DNA of 64,000 bases from Cardiocondyla obscurior (lineage: Eukaryota; Arthropoda; Insecta; Hymenoptera; Formicidae), in assembly GCF_019399895.1 (NCBI RefSeq), contig NC_091873.1, positions 372,001-436,000 of the forward strand. Direction: 5' to 3'. Made by a program: the position numbers and the translations under genes. The notes under the pieces were generated by a model. The model made no database searches. It had not been told where the DNA came from and saw nothing but the letters and a program-made list of their open reading frames with translations. Position 1 is the first letter of the stretch; the number at the start of each line of letters is the position of its first letter. Positions 39,690-51,149 of the stretch are shown here, piece after piece.

Positions 39690-41185
39690 CTAACTCTCTT
39701 AGCAAAGTCACGACTTCCGAATGGCGACACGAGATCATAAGCAAATGCACTAATCTCGGTAGTATAATTAGCTTAACGAACATAGAGTTTATAATTTGCG
39801 TCATTCTCATAGTAATAAAACCAATTTTGATTGCTCTGTTAATCTCTCCTTTTAACCATCGCGAAAAAAATATTCCCTCATAAAGCTCGGCGATGGCTTT
39901 GAACTCTTGGAATTCAAGTGAATCACTTTTCTTTGCATAAATGCTGAGAGCCTATTTTTCCAAATAAGGAACAATTTACCTGTAAAAAATTAATTAAACA
40001 ATGTAATAAATGTCCTCGTTAAAATAATACGACATTCGACAATATTACAAATAGTTAATCAATTTTATTTAATGTAAAAATGTTTTATTAAGTTCATTAA
40101 GCTTGAAAATTTTGCATAATTTTAATTAAATGATTGTAATTAGCATATTACTTGGTTTGGTAGACGTGTGCAGTGAGCATCATGTTCGTAAACGAAGTGC
40201 AGAGCACGAGAAAGTCATTTGATGCATCTAACGCATCATTTAAACCCCAGATGGCTGCCAATCGTGCGTGCTTCTTCGTTATCGTAATCCCTAAAATTTT
40301 AAAACATGAATATTAAAAAAATAGCAATTATAGTTTTAAAAATTATTTAAAAAATGAGATTTATAGAATTGTTGTAAATAATGATCTTTACTCTAAATAC
40401 ATTAAACAGCTGTGCTAAACAATTAGCCAGTTGTTCGATATAATTAGTAGCGAGTTCATCGACGGTGTCGATCTTCCAACGTTTGGGACAGATCAATCTC
40501 CATTTTAGCACTTCAAGTTAAATCGTCGATTTCAAGTCGATCATGAATTTATGTTGTGGAAAATTATAGCCTAGAGTGCTCATCGCTTTCTTTAATTTCT
40601 TGTTTGCTTCAGAAAATAAACCGCTTTCCAAATAACATCTACTTTGAAACATTTCAATTTTTGCGGTAAGATAAAGCGAGAGAATAGAGTTTTCTTCATT
40701 GGTCTCGAACATCTATCGTTAAAGATCTCACGATTAACTCAACTCTTTAAACTGCTTTACTATTTCTATATCAGCCTTACTCACTTGTAAAAGCAGACTT
40801 TTAGCGTCATCTAGTAGTCTGAGAGCTTGAGGTACATTGTTAGTCGCTAAACAAACTTCCACGTATTCTAAAATCACCGTTAATATTACATCTTGTTTTC
40901 TTAAAGTAATATAAAATTCTATTATTTATAAATTTAACAATTAAAAACTATGTATAATATATTCATTATGTCGATATTTTTATTAATAACAATTTACGTT
41001 CATTTACCGATTCCTAGACAATGTTCTAACATTTGAGCATAGACAGTAATTAAAATAAGATGACATTGGCAATTTGCAAAATCAACGTCAGAAAACATCT
41101 TGATCGGTTTCTTAATTTTTCGAAAAATATTGAAACAAGAGACACTTGGCGTTCTCTCAGTTTTTTGCAGCATTTCTTGCAACAA
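39690..41185 (-). pseudogene. ADCY10-like exons (upper), interrupted by a gypsy element
   Basis: In order on the minus strand: 41163-41010 (SCFNIFRKIKKPIKMFSDVD, HLILITVYAQMLEHCLGIG); 40868-40789 (YVEVCLATNNVPQALRLLDD), a 70-bp intron with GTGAGT, 40714-40390 (YLESGLFSEANKKLKKAMST, then after a TAA at 40518-40520 WKIDTVDELATNYIEQLANC); 40285-40150 (KKHARLAAIWGLNDALDASN); 39947-39690 (FQEFKAIAELYEGIFFSRWL, then RHSEVVTLLREL). GT-AG borders and short introns fit an insect gene. TPR-like helices fit the ADCY10 C-terminal half. One premature stop is visible. Upstream exons are cut off by gypsy B at about 41270. Confidence 0.5.
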
Positions 41186-41273
41186 TTATAAAATTATTAT
41201 TTTTTATTTTAATTTACTTTAAAATTACCGCATAATTTAAAGCTCAAAAATTATACATAAGAATATTTATCTT

Positions 41274-42200
41274 TTAACACTTCGCGTGTCCGAGTTGATC
41301 GAGTATATCGGTCATGTTCGGAATAGGGAAGGAATCGCCTATCGTGATATCGTTTAATTTCCTGAAATCGACGACTATTCTCAGTTTCGGTTTTCCGGAT
41401 GCGTCGGCTTTTTTGGGGACAACTAGTATTGGTGCGTTCCATTGGCTTGCGCTGGTTCTTATAATTCCTTCGTCGAGCATCTTCTTTACCTGCTCCCTTA
41501 CTTCTGCCTTGTGTTTCTCGAGCAGTCGGTAAGGGCGGCAGCTAATTGGCCTACTTTCCTTTTCCGTAACAATTTCGTGCGCGATAGATTCAATAAAGGA
41601 AAGTGGATCGCTTTGCAACTGGAAAATGTCGCAGAAGCTTTCGCAGATTTTTATCAATTCGCTTTTTTCTTCTTTATTTAAGTGGTTGACTCTAAGTTGC
41701 TTCTTAACGTGTTCTTTTCGTTGCTGTACTGCGGCTATATTTGGCTTATCTTGTAACGTGAGCGCGCTGACTGTGCACAATTGTGGCTCCGCTTCTATGT
41801 GTACTGCGGGTGTAAGAAATGGCACGGCTGTGTCTCGCGTGTTTAATACGCTTATGGCACATGTAGTATTTTCAGGAGCAACCAGACAATTGCCTATAAA
41901 CACGCCGGGTTTGAGTTCATCGGCATAGATTATTCCGATCTGGTTGCTATCGGTCACGGCCTGTATTATAGTTTTGCTTCTCGGTGGTAGCGTCGTGCGA
42001 ACGTATGGCTGTAACGGGATCGCGGCGCGATTAATTATCAAGAGTCCATTTTGAACGTCATATACGGTACGTTGCGCTTTAAGAAAATCCATCCCGAGTA
42101 TCCCGTCGTACGCAATGGGAAATTCGTCGGGCACTACGTGCATAGTGTGCGAGATCGTGCTGTCTCGCAAGTAAATTAATACACGCGTTGTCCCTATCAT
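41274..42200 (-). pseudogene. Gypsy B protease end and RT start
   Basis: Opens with the second half of the protease (YDGILGMDFLKAQRTVYDV). Then the pre-RT region, RPISCRPYRLLEKHKAEV, the RT primer-grip start (SQWNAPILVVPKKADAS) and KPKLRIVVDFRKLND. It ends at DILDQLGHAKC, about 25 residues before the first catalytic Asp would appear. The truncation is abrupt and coincides with the end of the element. Confidence 0.8.
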
Positions 42201-42212
42201 TTGCGCCTTATG

Positions 42213-42782
42213 TCAGGTCACGCCAGTTAGGGCCATCGATTCGGTATAGATCGATGTATCGCCCTTTAGCTTCCCCACCTTAACGAGGGTGATAGCTGCA
42301 CCGGTGTCTAGCAAGAACGTCATCTTCTCGCCCGTGGCTTGTAGTACGAGCAGGGTGACTAGATCCAAATGACGATTCTTGTTGTCGTCCGAGATGTGTG
42401 ACACCTGATAATCCCGCGCGGGCCGTGTCTCGTAACGGCGTGCTTCGTTATCTCCGCGCGTGTCGTCGTGTGTCGGTTGTCTCGTTGGCGCTCTCGCTCT
42501 CTCTTCCGGTAAGGTTGAATGTACCGTGGTCGTGCGTCGGGGTGTTCGCGGGGGAGCTCGGCTATCGCGTCGTGCTCCTTGCGGTGTCTCGCTGTCTCTT
42601 TTTAATCTACGACATTCTTCGCGCGTATGATACGGCTTATTGCAATAGTTGCAGAACTTGTCCGTGGTACTAACTCGCGGTATATTTTCGGCCCTGGGCA
42701 AGCCGTACCTGGGCGCGTATCTGCCGGTGCGGCACAGAAATCCCGGGTGTCCCTGTCTCCCGCATCTATTGCATGTTGGCAC
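42213..42782 (-). pseudogene. Gypsy B nucleocapsid and protease
   Basis: Two CCHC knuckles, CNRCGRQGHPGFLC and CNYCNKPYHTREEC, a basic linker, and the retropepsin active site KMTFLLDTGAAITLVK. The frame stops right after (near 42213) and the protease continues at 42200 in a different phase, so a single frameshift or stop divides it. It overlaps the end of the Gag frame by a few codons. Confidence 0.8.
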
Positions 42783-44108
42783 GGGGGGGGCGGTTTGCCG
42801 GGGTGCGCGGAAAGTTTCGCTCGTTGTATGTGCGTACGGGTGCGCTACGCTGCCTCTCTTCCGCTGCCGCTCCTGCTACCGTTTCTTGTAACGTCCTGTA
42901 GTTCCGCGACCGGACGATTGTTTGTAAATGCGGCAACAGACCCGTCTGATAATTGTTTAGTACTTGCTTCTGAAGCGAGTTCCATATTCCGCGTTTTTCG
43001 TCCGCCGAGTAGTTGGAGTCTTCGCTCAACGCGTCGTATAGCTCGGTTACTAACATGTCGGCTCGGGTTCCATACGTTTGCGCGCTTTCCCCCGTGCGCT
43101 GACGTAACTGATTGAATTCTAGCTGGAGGTGTTGCTGTACCTCGTCGCTGTACGTAGCCTTCTTCGATTTCACGTATAAATTGCGCGAAATTTAAGATTT
43201 GTTTCGATTCGAATCGCGAGAGTGCTCGTCCCGTGAGTTTTGTATAAAGTATAGCCGCCAGTAATTCGTCCACGTCTTCCGGGTCTACTTTTCGCGCTGC
43301 ATACTCGCATGCTTTGACAAACTTTTTCACGTTGTTTTCGCTCCCGTCAAACGTGGGTATAAAACCGATTGCGTTTTGCAGTTAAATATTGCCGCGGGTT
43401 GTTAAGAGAATGTCGTACATCTCTTTGAGGCCGTCGCGGGGGTGGCACGGGGTGCTGCAAAGAGTCCGCCGTTCTGTTAAGCCTGCTGCCGTATCTTTGC
43501 GCGAGGTCATTTTCCAACCTTTCTACTCGTGTTGCGGTAAGCGATATCGCGTCGAGTATCGTCAGCATCGCGTCTTCGCGCGTCGTGCCGCCTTGTCGCG
43601 AGATCGGTGAGGAGTGTCGGTACTGCGGCTGTGTTATATTTGTGTTCGCGCTGGGTTCCGTGTTGCCGATGGAGTTTTCACCGTGTGAGGTTCGCGCTCT
43701 CGCGCCTTCCCCGCCTGTAAGCGAGGGCTCGTTCCTTTCGCCGTTATCGGTCATCATGAATACGAATCGCTGGTCTTCGGGCGCAAATATTTCGCTCACT
43801 ATCGATCCTATTGACGATCGGCGACTTTGATTACCGGGTTCCTCAACTTCTCGGTAATTCACAAAACTCGCGTTGCCAGAATACATGGGTACAGGGAGGG
43901 AGATTCTGTTTGTAAATTCGTATATTGCGCTATCGCGGTCCAAGATTTCGTCGTCTACCGTTATTTCGCGGATAAAACTTCGCGTTTGATTCGTCAATCT
44001 ATACGGAATTCTTTTAAAGATCGGTTGTAGGTTTTCGGGCTCGGTAATGCCGTTCAACCAATGTAGGCGCGACGTGTGACAATGTAAAAGGAATTCGCCG
44101 CGATACAT
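42766..44108 (-). pseudogene. Gypsy B Gag
   Basis: The upper frame (44108-43347) begins MYRGEFLLHCHTSRLHWLNG, contains a Ser/Gly-rich linker and ends near RQYLTAKRNRFYTHV. The lower frames (43330-42766) carry the capsid-like region (VDPEDVDELLAAILYTKLTG, EFNQLRQRTGESAQTYGTRA). At least two frameshifts divide it. Capsid order and length are usual for insect gypsy Gag with an N-terminal extension. Confidence 0.7.
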
Positions 44109-44490
44109 ATAATTTTATTCGCTTTTTGCCTTGCATGCATATATATAACTAACTTACAATAGCGCCGGTAACAGCATGCTGCTTGGTAGCTGATGAGTCA
44201 CGATGTTTTCAGCTTGGCTGCTCGTACGCTTCTCTGTCTCGTAGTCGGTCTGCTTGGCTGCTTATCTGCGTGGCTGCTGCTTCGTAGTTACGCTGGTCAG
44301 GGGATGCTCAGGTTTCACGTCCGGCTCTCCTTTGCTTCTGGTATTCTTCTATCTTCTCATTCATGAATTAGTTCTCATGAATTTTTTATTTGTTTATTGC
44401 AGAGGTCCCGCACTACCAGTCGGACGCCCAGTAAGCGGCGAAAAAAGGGCGACTTGACTCCGGAGGGCGGATCCCACCGTTGCCACCAGT

Positions 44491-44925
44491 TGTTGCACCG
44501 TGAAGGTACCGTGGGGTCCGTTCTCCGGAGAGACTGGTGTAATCTCGGCCGGAAAAGGTGCCAAGAATAAAGTCGTCTTCTTATTTATGTTGGTTTATTT
44601 CTTTTATTGCCCTTGTCTTGCAGATTGCAGATGGCCACTTTACGCTATTTACTGGATTACAATTTCTATGCATGATTCTTAATTGCGACTGACTGTTCGA
44701 GCCGCGGCTGCCCCTATATATCTCCTACTGTTGCTATGCCAAAATTCATAGCAATCAGCGGAATCGCGGGTGGCAACCGCGACTGTCCTCGGACTTCGCG
44801 TCCCGGCCGGAAATGCCGGGTTACCTTGATCGGCGGTATTCTGCCGATCAAGCTAAACGGTCGCGCGCGTGCGACATTCCGGCGTTATTCCCGAGCCTCT
44901 GTTGCTAAGGGCTCGGGATATAACA
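44491..44925 (-). repeat. Gypsy B 5' LTR
   Basis: 435 bp bounded by TGTTGCACCG on the left and ATAACA on the right. On the minus strand it runs TGTTAT...GCAACA. Immediately downstream (minus) is ACTGGTGGCAACGGTGGGAT, the expected place for a primer-binding site, though I cannot match it to a tRNA. The region 44110-44490 is untranslated leader. Confidence 0.7.
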
Positions 44926-45033
44926 GTTAATAGAAAACAAATATTATTTTTTAAGAAATAAGTTTTTATTTTCTGTAAATATCTTTTGTTAATAGAAAAC
45001 AAATATTAATTTCTAGAACATTTAAGTTATAAT

Positions 45034-45314
45034 TGTAAGGGAATATTGGCCTCTGAGAGTCGGGTGGACAGTTCCGGGTCGACAGATTTGGGAATGATCA
45101 GAAATTGAAATGTCTAACACCAAAGAAAGTCCTTTCACCTTTACTCTTTATACCATGCTCACTATACAACAACTGCTAGCCAACTACTAACTAAGTCTCG
45201 TCCACTCGCATGGCAACGCCGCTGCCGTGTATTACTGCGCGAGTCTTGATGCTCCTCATTGGTCGCTAGTCGCATACATAGGTTTGTCTTACACATACAT
45301 AGGTTTGTCTTACA
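45034..45314. repeat. Probable solo LTR, 281 bp, TSD TAAT
   Basis: Starts TGTAAGGGAATATTGG and ends TTGTCTTACA, with terminal TGTAAG/CTTACA inverted repeat. TAAT lies at 45030-45033 and 45315-45318. A 24-bp tandem duplication (ACATAGGTTTGTCTTACA) is at its right end. AT-rich DNA on either side (44926-45033 and 45319-45640) shows no gene. Confidence 0.55.
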
Positions 45315-45644
45315 TAATTAAAAATTTCTTTTTTTTAATAATGCGTAATGTACTTTGCAAAATAGTATTTTACTTTTGTGTTACAAAAAATATTTTTTAT
45401 TTTAAGCTAATATGTTTTCAAATATAATAAAAAAGCACTACTTTTTAACAAATTATACTTAAAAATAAAAACTAAATATTTTTATTGAAATGCGTGATAT
45501 ACTTAATAAAAAAACGTTTTTTTAAATTAAATAAATACATTGTTTAAGTGTAAGAAATGGTTGCATAATTGTATTGAAAAAAATTATTTTCTAAAATTAA
45601 GCAAAATTACTGTTTTTTAAGTAAATTTTTCTCTCAGTGTAGTA

Positions 45645-46430
45645 AAACAAAATTATGCATCGACGTTAGAGATTTAAATAAATTAGTTATACCACAATCA
45701 CAACCTTGTCTGTTAATTGAAGTTTTAATGGTAAAAACGCGAAATTGTAACTATTTTACAACTTTAGATATTAACTCAGCTTTTTGGACAATTCTTTTTC
45801 GAATACAAAATAGAAAAAAAACAGCTTTTGTCACTTAGGACGGACACTATTAATGGACTTATTTCCCATTCGGCCTTAAAACATCGCCAGCAATTTTTCA
45901 AAGAATCCTTAGCAACATAATCAGAAAACATAATTTATCTAACTTTGCAACAAACTACATAGATAATATATTAATATTTTCAAAAACATTTTACGAACAC
46001 ATATAACACTTAACACAACTACTGAAAGTAATACAAAAAGAACGATTTTAATTAAAATTCACAAAATGCAAATTTGGCCAAAATTCAGTAAAATACCTTG
46101 GTTATATCATAAGTAATAATTCCATACGCTCATTAAAAGATAATCTTAATTCAATACAAAATTGCCAAAACCAAAAACTAAAAAAAATATTAGACAATTT
46201 TTGGAGAAAATTAATTTTTATAACAAATATATACCATATAACAAATATATACCAAACATATCTATAATACTTGATCCATTACATAATTTATTAAGAAAAA
46301 ATAAACAATTTCTTTGGACGACAGAATACAAAAACACATTTAATAAAATAAAGAAAATGTTATGTTCTCAACCTATACTAGAAATATATGATCTAGAATT
46401 TCCTATCACGAAGCACGGTAGTGCTCGTAA
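45645..46430 (+). pseudogene. Old, AT-rich LTR-retrotransposon RT remnant
   Basis: With several stops and frameshifts the plus strand reads CIDVRDLNKL, FTTLDINSAFW, PFGLKTSPAIFQRIL, NYIDNILIFSKT (YxDD box with Asp changed to Asn), KFGQNSVKYLGYIIS, then FYNKYIPNISIILDPLHNLL and FLWTTEYKNTFNKIK. This is a gypsy-type RT followed by the start of the RNase H domain. The strong A/T bias and number of breaks make it much older than the other copies. It ends near 46430. Confidence 0.75.
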
Positions 46431-47275
46431 TTTCTACGTAGGTTCATTGTGTAGATTAGGGTCGATTTATATAATAAAAGTGTTTTTACTTTTTCGCTAC
46501 GTTATTTACAAACGAAGATATCGCGATGTAAAGTTTGCTTGCAAGAGTAAAATCACATTTTAACGTCGTCGACGACAAAAATGTCCTTTTCGTTTTTGCG
46601 CCGCTAGATGGCATGAATTAATTTATCGACTCTGTTTCATTTATCGACTGTGTTTATTGATGAGTGATGATCGCGTTATAAATATCTATTAAATATTACA
46701 AATTTATGTGAAACCGTACAAGCATATACCTAGGTTTGTCTTGATACTTCGAATAATTTGTTGAATAAAATTTTCTCTACAAAAATATTAATACGATCTA
46801 AATTTGAAATAGACTTTACAATTTTTATTAAAAAACGCGCTAATCAATTTTAATATTTTTATAATAGTTGCAAAGCAGTTTTTTCTGCTGAACGAAGCCA
46901 AAGATTTTTCTCGAGAAACTCGAGTAGTGATAAACAAAACTAAATATTGCAAACCTATATAAAAACGTATGAGGCGTCAATGAGGCGTCAAATGTAATAC
47001 TACAACGGAGAGACGAAAAAAGTTAATTTGGTGCGTCTCACGAATTTGGGCGTCAGATGGGGCCCATTCTATTTTCTATAATATTACAAACACATGTCGA
47101 ACCGTATTACAAACACATGTCGAACCGTACAAGTGTGACACAATTTTACCTCGAACTTGTTATAGCATCAATTTTATCAAACATTTTTCTAAAAAGTATC
47201 AATTGTACAGCAAAAATAGATAGAACAAAAAACGTGTATTTTATGTACAAACTTATAAGTAGGGAATAAACACGG
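46431..47275. other. Gene-poor stretch with ACAAACACATGTCGAACCGT motifs
   Basis: No reading frame of note. A motif ATTACAAACACATGTCGAACC occurs twice in tandem at 47083-47130, and diverged versions are found at about 46690 and 46948. A small hairpin (CGAAGCACGGTAGTGCTCG) lies near 46411-46430. Confidence 0.5.
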
Positions 47276-47521
47276 GTTCTAATCCATGAGGCAATGAGCG
47301 GGGCGCGGGGACGGGTGAAGAATCTACGACGAGAGGAGCGTAGGGAGGGGGAATTTCAATAGCGTAGAGATGAGGGATTGTGAATATGAGTAATTCACTT
47401 TTCTCCATTTTTTTCTCTCTTATGTCACCACGCCAATGAGTTCCCTCTCCATACAGTTTCCTCACTGTAGATCCTTCCCCCATCCTCACGCCTCGCTCAT
47501 TGCCCCGCAAGAATTAGAACT
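47276..47521. mobile_element. MITE-like element with imperfect terminal inverted repeats
   Basis: Left end GTTCTAATCCATGAGGCAATGAGCGGGGCG and right end CGCCTCGCTCATTGCCCCGCAAGAATTAGAAC are imperfect inverse copies over about 30 bp. The 246-bp interior is non-coding. A TSD could not be fixed. Confidence 0.5.
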
Positions 47522-47596
47522 CACATGTCAGCAAAAATTTCTTATACCAACTATCTTTACGCATCGTATGCATTAACCATTTTTACGCATTATATA

Positions 47597-48485
47597 CTGT
47601 AACGGGAAAACTACGTTATCTCGCGGTTTCGGTGTCGGCTTACCGACCTGGCGATTTACCGACTCGAGAAAATTGGCGGTACCGGCACCGTAATGAGCAT
47701 TGCGTTGGCGCGGTTGGCCTGGCAACGGACCCGTTCGCGAGTCTCGAGTCAGTCGCACAGAGACCGAGGTGCCGAACTCTGCCGACGGGACCGACGACGA
47801 GATAGTGAGGAGGCTGTCGCCGACTTCTTCCATGAATTTTCCGCCCGTGAAGGGCTTGAGTGCTTTCGCCGAGCGAATCTCGCGTGAATTTTCCGCCCGG
47901 CGGGACTGACGACGAGGGAGAGCGACCGGCGAGCTACTGAGCACGCGGTTATCACGTGCCGTACCGTGAGTGCCGTTTCGTGACGAAGGGCCAGGAGTCG
48001 CCCGGTACCGGAAAAGTAATTTTGTTTTAATAAACAGGTTCCGGCCAGGGGCTGGCAATCCTGAGCTACGGCTCTTTTGGAGAAAATCGGCGAGGAGCTA
48101 CCGATCACGTGACCGGCACGGGGTGCCAGCGCAAGCACCGCAGCAGAGGAGAGTTGAGGACGGCGACGATGGATTCCGCCGCGCCGTGGGACTATACCGG
48201 CTTCTCCGGGTACACTCAGCCACCGAGGGAAAAGCTGTAATCGGCGGAGTGCCGTGTTCATCACGACGTGGGACGTCGAGTCGCAGTCAGCACGTGAAGA
48301 CGGCGTGCGGCGAGTATTTGCGTGCGTGCTGCGTGGAGCCCCGGGGTAAAGGGGGGAGTTTCGAGCAGGAATTCGCGGCTGTCGTGACACGTCCTGCGCG
48401 CGTGTTAAGAAAAATTCTGAATCCGATCCGTTCTCGGTGGGGTACCGGGGGTGGGCATGGTATTGCCGCGTGCCAGCAGCCCAGA
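47597..48485. other. GC-rich block, not assigned
   Basis: Starts TGTAACGGGAAAACTACG, which looks like an LTR start, and contains AATAAA near 48030, but no matching end or TSD was found. Both strands have long open frames that look compositional (CpG-rich, Arg-rich). It is therefore possibly an LTR or a promoter/CpG-rich region. No gene recognised. Confidence 0.3.
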
Positions 48486-48935
48486 GTTTTCTTTTTTTGC
48501 GTATCTTTCCGTTGCGTCGCGTATCTTCTTGCGTTCCGTGCGTATATCTTTTCCGTTGCGTCGCGTATCTTCTTGCGTTCCGTGCGTATATCTTTTCCGT
48601 TGCGTCGCGTATCTTCTTGCGTTCCGTGCGTATATCTTTTCCGTTGCGTCGCGTATCTTCCTTGCGTTCCGTGCGTACATCTTTTCCGTTGCGTTGCGTA
48701 TCTTCTTGCGTTCCGTGCGTACATCTTTTCCGTTGCGTTGCGTATCTTCTTGCGTTAGGTTGCGTATACCTTTTCCGTTGCGTTGCGTATCTTCTTGCGT
48801 TAGGTTGCGTATATCTTTTCCGTTGCGTTGCGTGTTTTCTTGCGTTAGGTTGCGTATACCTTTTCCCGTTGCATTGAGTATCTTTCTCGCGTTAAAGTGC
48901 GTATCTTTTCCGTAGCATTGCGTATCTTGATTTGT
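48486..48935. repeat. 43-bp minisatellite, about 10 units
   Basis: Unit TCTTTTCCGTTGCGTCGCGT plus ATCTTCTTGCGTTCCGTGCGTATA. Later units change CCGTGCG to AGGTTGCG and become irregular at the right end. Frames on both strands stay open through the array, but they are repeat artefacts. Confidence 0.9.
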
Positions 48936-49132
48936 GTTAAATTATAGCCGGTGCTAAGTTTTGTTCATTGCGTTCCTGGCAGAGTCGCGGGTTCATCCCC
49001 GACTTTGATAAAGGCAATTTATGATTTTTGAAATATTGATTTTGTTTTCCAAATTTAAATAAAAGAAAAATTAACTTAGCACAATACATATACCAACCAT
49101 TGCTCGCTGGTGTGCAAAATATAGTTTTTATT

Positions 49133-49150
49133 GATGGTATCGATACCATC
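49133..49150. repeat. Perfect 18-bp palindrome
   Basis: GATGGTATCGATACCATC. It stands alone in AT-rich DNA (48936-49560), where I see no convincing gene. A short minus-strand frame around 49340-49440 (ESDLDTLIVTAAAEIADILE) could be the tail of a decayed protein. Confidence 0.5.
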
Positions 49151-49584
49151 GCCACTAATTTATAATGCAAAGAGCGTGAGAGAGGGAATTTTTTCCAAGG
49201 TAATGATGGAAAGAAAAAAATAAAAATTTATTTAATAAATTTTTAATATAGAAAAATCATGCATACATAACTTAAAATAAAAAGAACATACATTATTGAA
49301 AATAAAAAAACATACATTGAAAATAAAAAATACATAATACAGTTTTATAATATACACCCCGTCATCCTCTTCAAGTATATCCGCAATTTCAGCGGCTGCT
49401 GTGACAATTAAAGTATCTAAGTCACTTTCCGGTTGCTACACGTATGCAGTTTTTTGTCATGAGATATTTTATTATAAAATTAAAGATGCAGACTTGTAAT
49501 ATGGTCATCTCGTCATATGTTTTTTAAACATATATCATGTAACCATATAAAATTTTAAAAAGATGCGAAATTTTTTGCAATATG

Positions 49585-49850
49585 ATCACCAGTTACGCAT
49601 TGAAATGTATACATATCACAAAAGTTGGAGATATTAATAACAAGATTATTGCATCATTTATAAAAGAACTCAAGTGTATGGCTAACACGTGCCAAAAAAC
49701 GCAAATTATACAAAAATCACCAGCTACGAGTTTAAATGTATATATCACAAGGTTAGAGATATCATTAACAAGATTGTCTTATAAAAGAATACAAGTGTTT
49801 GGTTGACACATGTTAAAGAACGCAAATTATGCAAAAGATGTGAGTATAAA
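49585..49850. repeat. Two imperfect copies of a 140-bp unit
   Basis: ATCACCAGTTACGCATTGAA at 49585 and ATCACCAGCTACGAGTTTAA at 49725 start two diverged copies. The second ends at the TATA box of the next gene, so it may be a duplicated upstream control region. Confidence 0.65.
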
Positions 49851-49852
49851 AG
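49845..49852 (+). promoter_or_regulatory. TATA box of a small spliced Polinton gene
   Basis: TATAAAAG preceded by GAGTA and followed by a GC-containing start region. It is about 55 bp before the first open segment of the spliced gene at 49900-50413. Confidence 0.5.
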
Positions 49853-49899
49853 CAGCGAGGCTGTAAGGATACATAATATATAAAATTGTGGAACGTTCG

Positions 49900-50413
49900 T
49901 GCCAACATATCAAGACAAAATTTATACGAAGATCGTGTTGAAAATTATATTAGCGTGACATACCCAGCTATTGGGGTAAGTGCAATTATAAAAAATATAT
50001 TAAAGTAAACTAATTTTAATGGAAAATGTGGAAATTAAAAAATGTTATTTTTTTACAGCGCATATTTGTTGATGGGGAGCCCACATATGAGATGGAAATT
50101 AAAAACATGTTGAGGTTGCAGATACCTCACACACAGCCTGTAAGTTACTAATATAAAAATAATAATTTTTATTGAATAAAATAAAAAATATAACACGTTA
50201 TTTTTTCAAAGTTTGATAGACCCTGAAGAAATAAAAATCAAGGGGTTCATAAACATTGAAAAGCGACTGACAATACGGTGAGAGCGCCAAAAAGATCAGG
50301 CGTATAATAAATATATGTGGATGAGCCCACCCAACGATGGTAACGACTTCGGGCTGAGGGAACTATTTGGTCTGGAGTACGACGCAGCATTTGCGCCCGA
50401 AAGCTGGAATTAA
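49900..50413 (+). pseudogene. Small spliced Polinton-associated gene, one in-frame TGA
   Basis: Three short exons with GT-AG borders: about 49890-49975 (ISRQNLYEDRVENYISVTYP, donor GTAAGTG), 50059-50139 (IFVDGEPTYEMEIKNMLRLQ, donor GTAAGT), and 50211-50413 (LIDPEEIKIKGFINIEKRL, in-frame TGA at about 50279, then PPNDGNDFGLRELFGLEYDA). The reading continues to TAA at 50411. No domain recognised. Small acidic proteins at this end of Polintons are usual but not characterised. Confidence 0.5.
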
Positions 50414-50541
50414 ATTATTAAGAAAAAATTATATTTATACATTTTTATATAATTATATACATATATTTTTATAATTACATATATATTTTTATATAATAAA
50501 ACATGTTTTAATAAAGATTATAGTTTTTTATTTAAAAAATC

Positions 50542-51147
50542 TTAATAATAATTCTTTTTTTGATGCGACATCCACCAATTATATATTTTTAAAACATTTT
50601 GTAACGCGCAATGTTTATCATAATTGTTACATCGCATAGTGTTAATAAAGTCTAAAACATTTAAAGACTGTACATTTTCATAATCGGCGTCTAAGGTTTC
50701 AATGATGTGGTCTTCTCTAACATCATCGTTGAGCATATCAGCCAACCAAGCACGTTTCTTATATCCTTTGACATATATAAAACGTGACACTTCGTCACCG
50801 TTAGCACCTGCTACAGCCGTTGTAATTAAATGTTTTGCCATGTTGTATGGCACGGTTCCATCTTCCCAAGCCAGCGCATGGTGATATTTTATTAGCCAAG
50901 AAATGCATGATTTTTCAGATAGTGTTAAAAATTTTTATGGCATGGGACTCTTAAAAATGTAATGAGTCAGAACAACACCTTTTCTTAGCACAGCAACTTC
51001 TTTTACAACAAATCGTCGTCCAATTTTAAAACCTTGAAGATCGACAAACGTTGGTGTAATCATGATGAACGTGTGTCCGAAACAATAACAATTCGTGTCA
51101 ATAAAAAATTGTTTCTCTATATATGATAAAAACTGTTGACACAACAA
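50542..51147 (-). pseudogene. Polinton-associated unknown protein, split frame
   Basis: The upper frame (51147-50935) reads SYIEKQFFIDTNCYCFGHTF and FVDLQGFKIGRRFVVKEVAV. After a stop near 50938 the reading resumes with SCISWLIKYHHALAWEDGTV and continues in the frame to 50542 (RFIYVKGYKKRAWLADMLND, LNVLDFINTMRCNNYDKHCA). It looks like one protein of about 200 residues with a single break near 50935. I recall similar proteins next to capsid genes in ant genomes, but I know no function. It lies directly downstream of the capsid gene on the same strand. Confidence 0.55.
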
Positions 51148-51149
51148 TT

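Larger units (their letters stand above)
41251..44925 (-). mobile_element. Ty3-gypsy element B, 3'-truncated
   Basis: Minus-strand element with 5' LTR (44491-44925), leader, Gag (44108-42766), nucleocapsid/protease (42782-42213) and the first part of RT (to 41274). RT ends before the YxDD box. RNase H, integrase and 3' LTR are missing. Related to gypsy A by the GMDFLK-QRTVYDV protease motif and the same zinc knuckle arrangement. Its 3' end abuts the ADCY10-like exons. Confidence 0.85.

Noticed and set aside
48287..48915. Arg/Thr-rich and Phe/Val-rich frames of 90-150 residues
   Set aside because: Products of the 43-bp minisatellite in several frames, not genes.
48983..49012. tRNA-like B box (GGTTCATCCCC) suggesting a SINE or tRNA
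   Set aside because: No A box, no acceptor stem and no poly(A) or repeat boundary around it.
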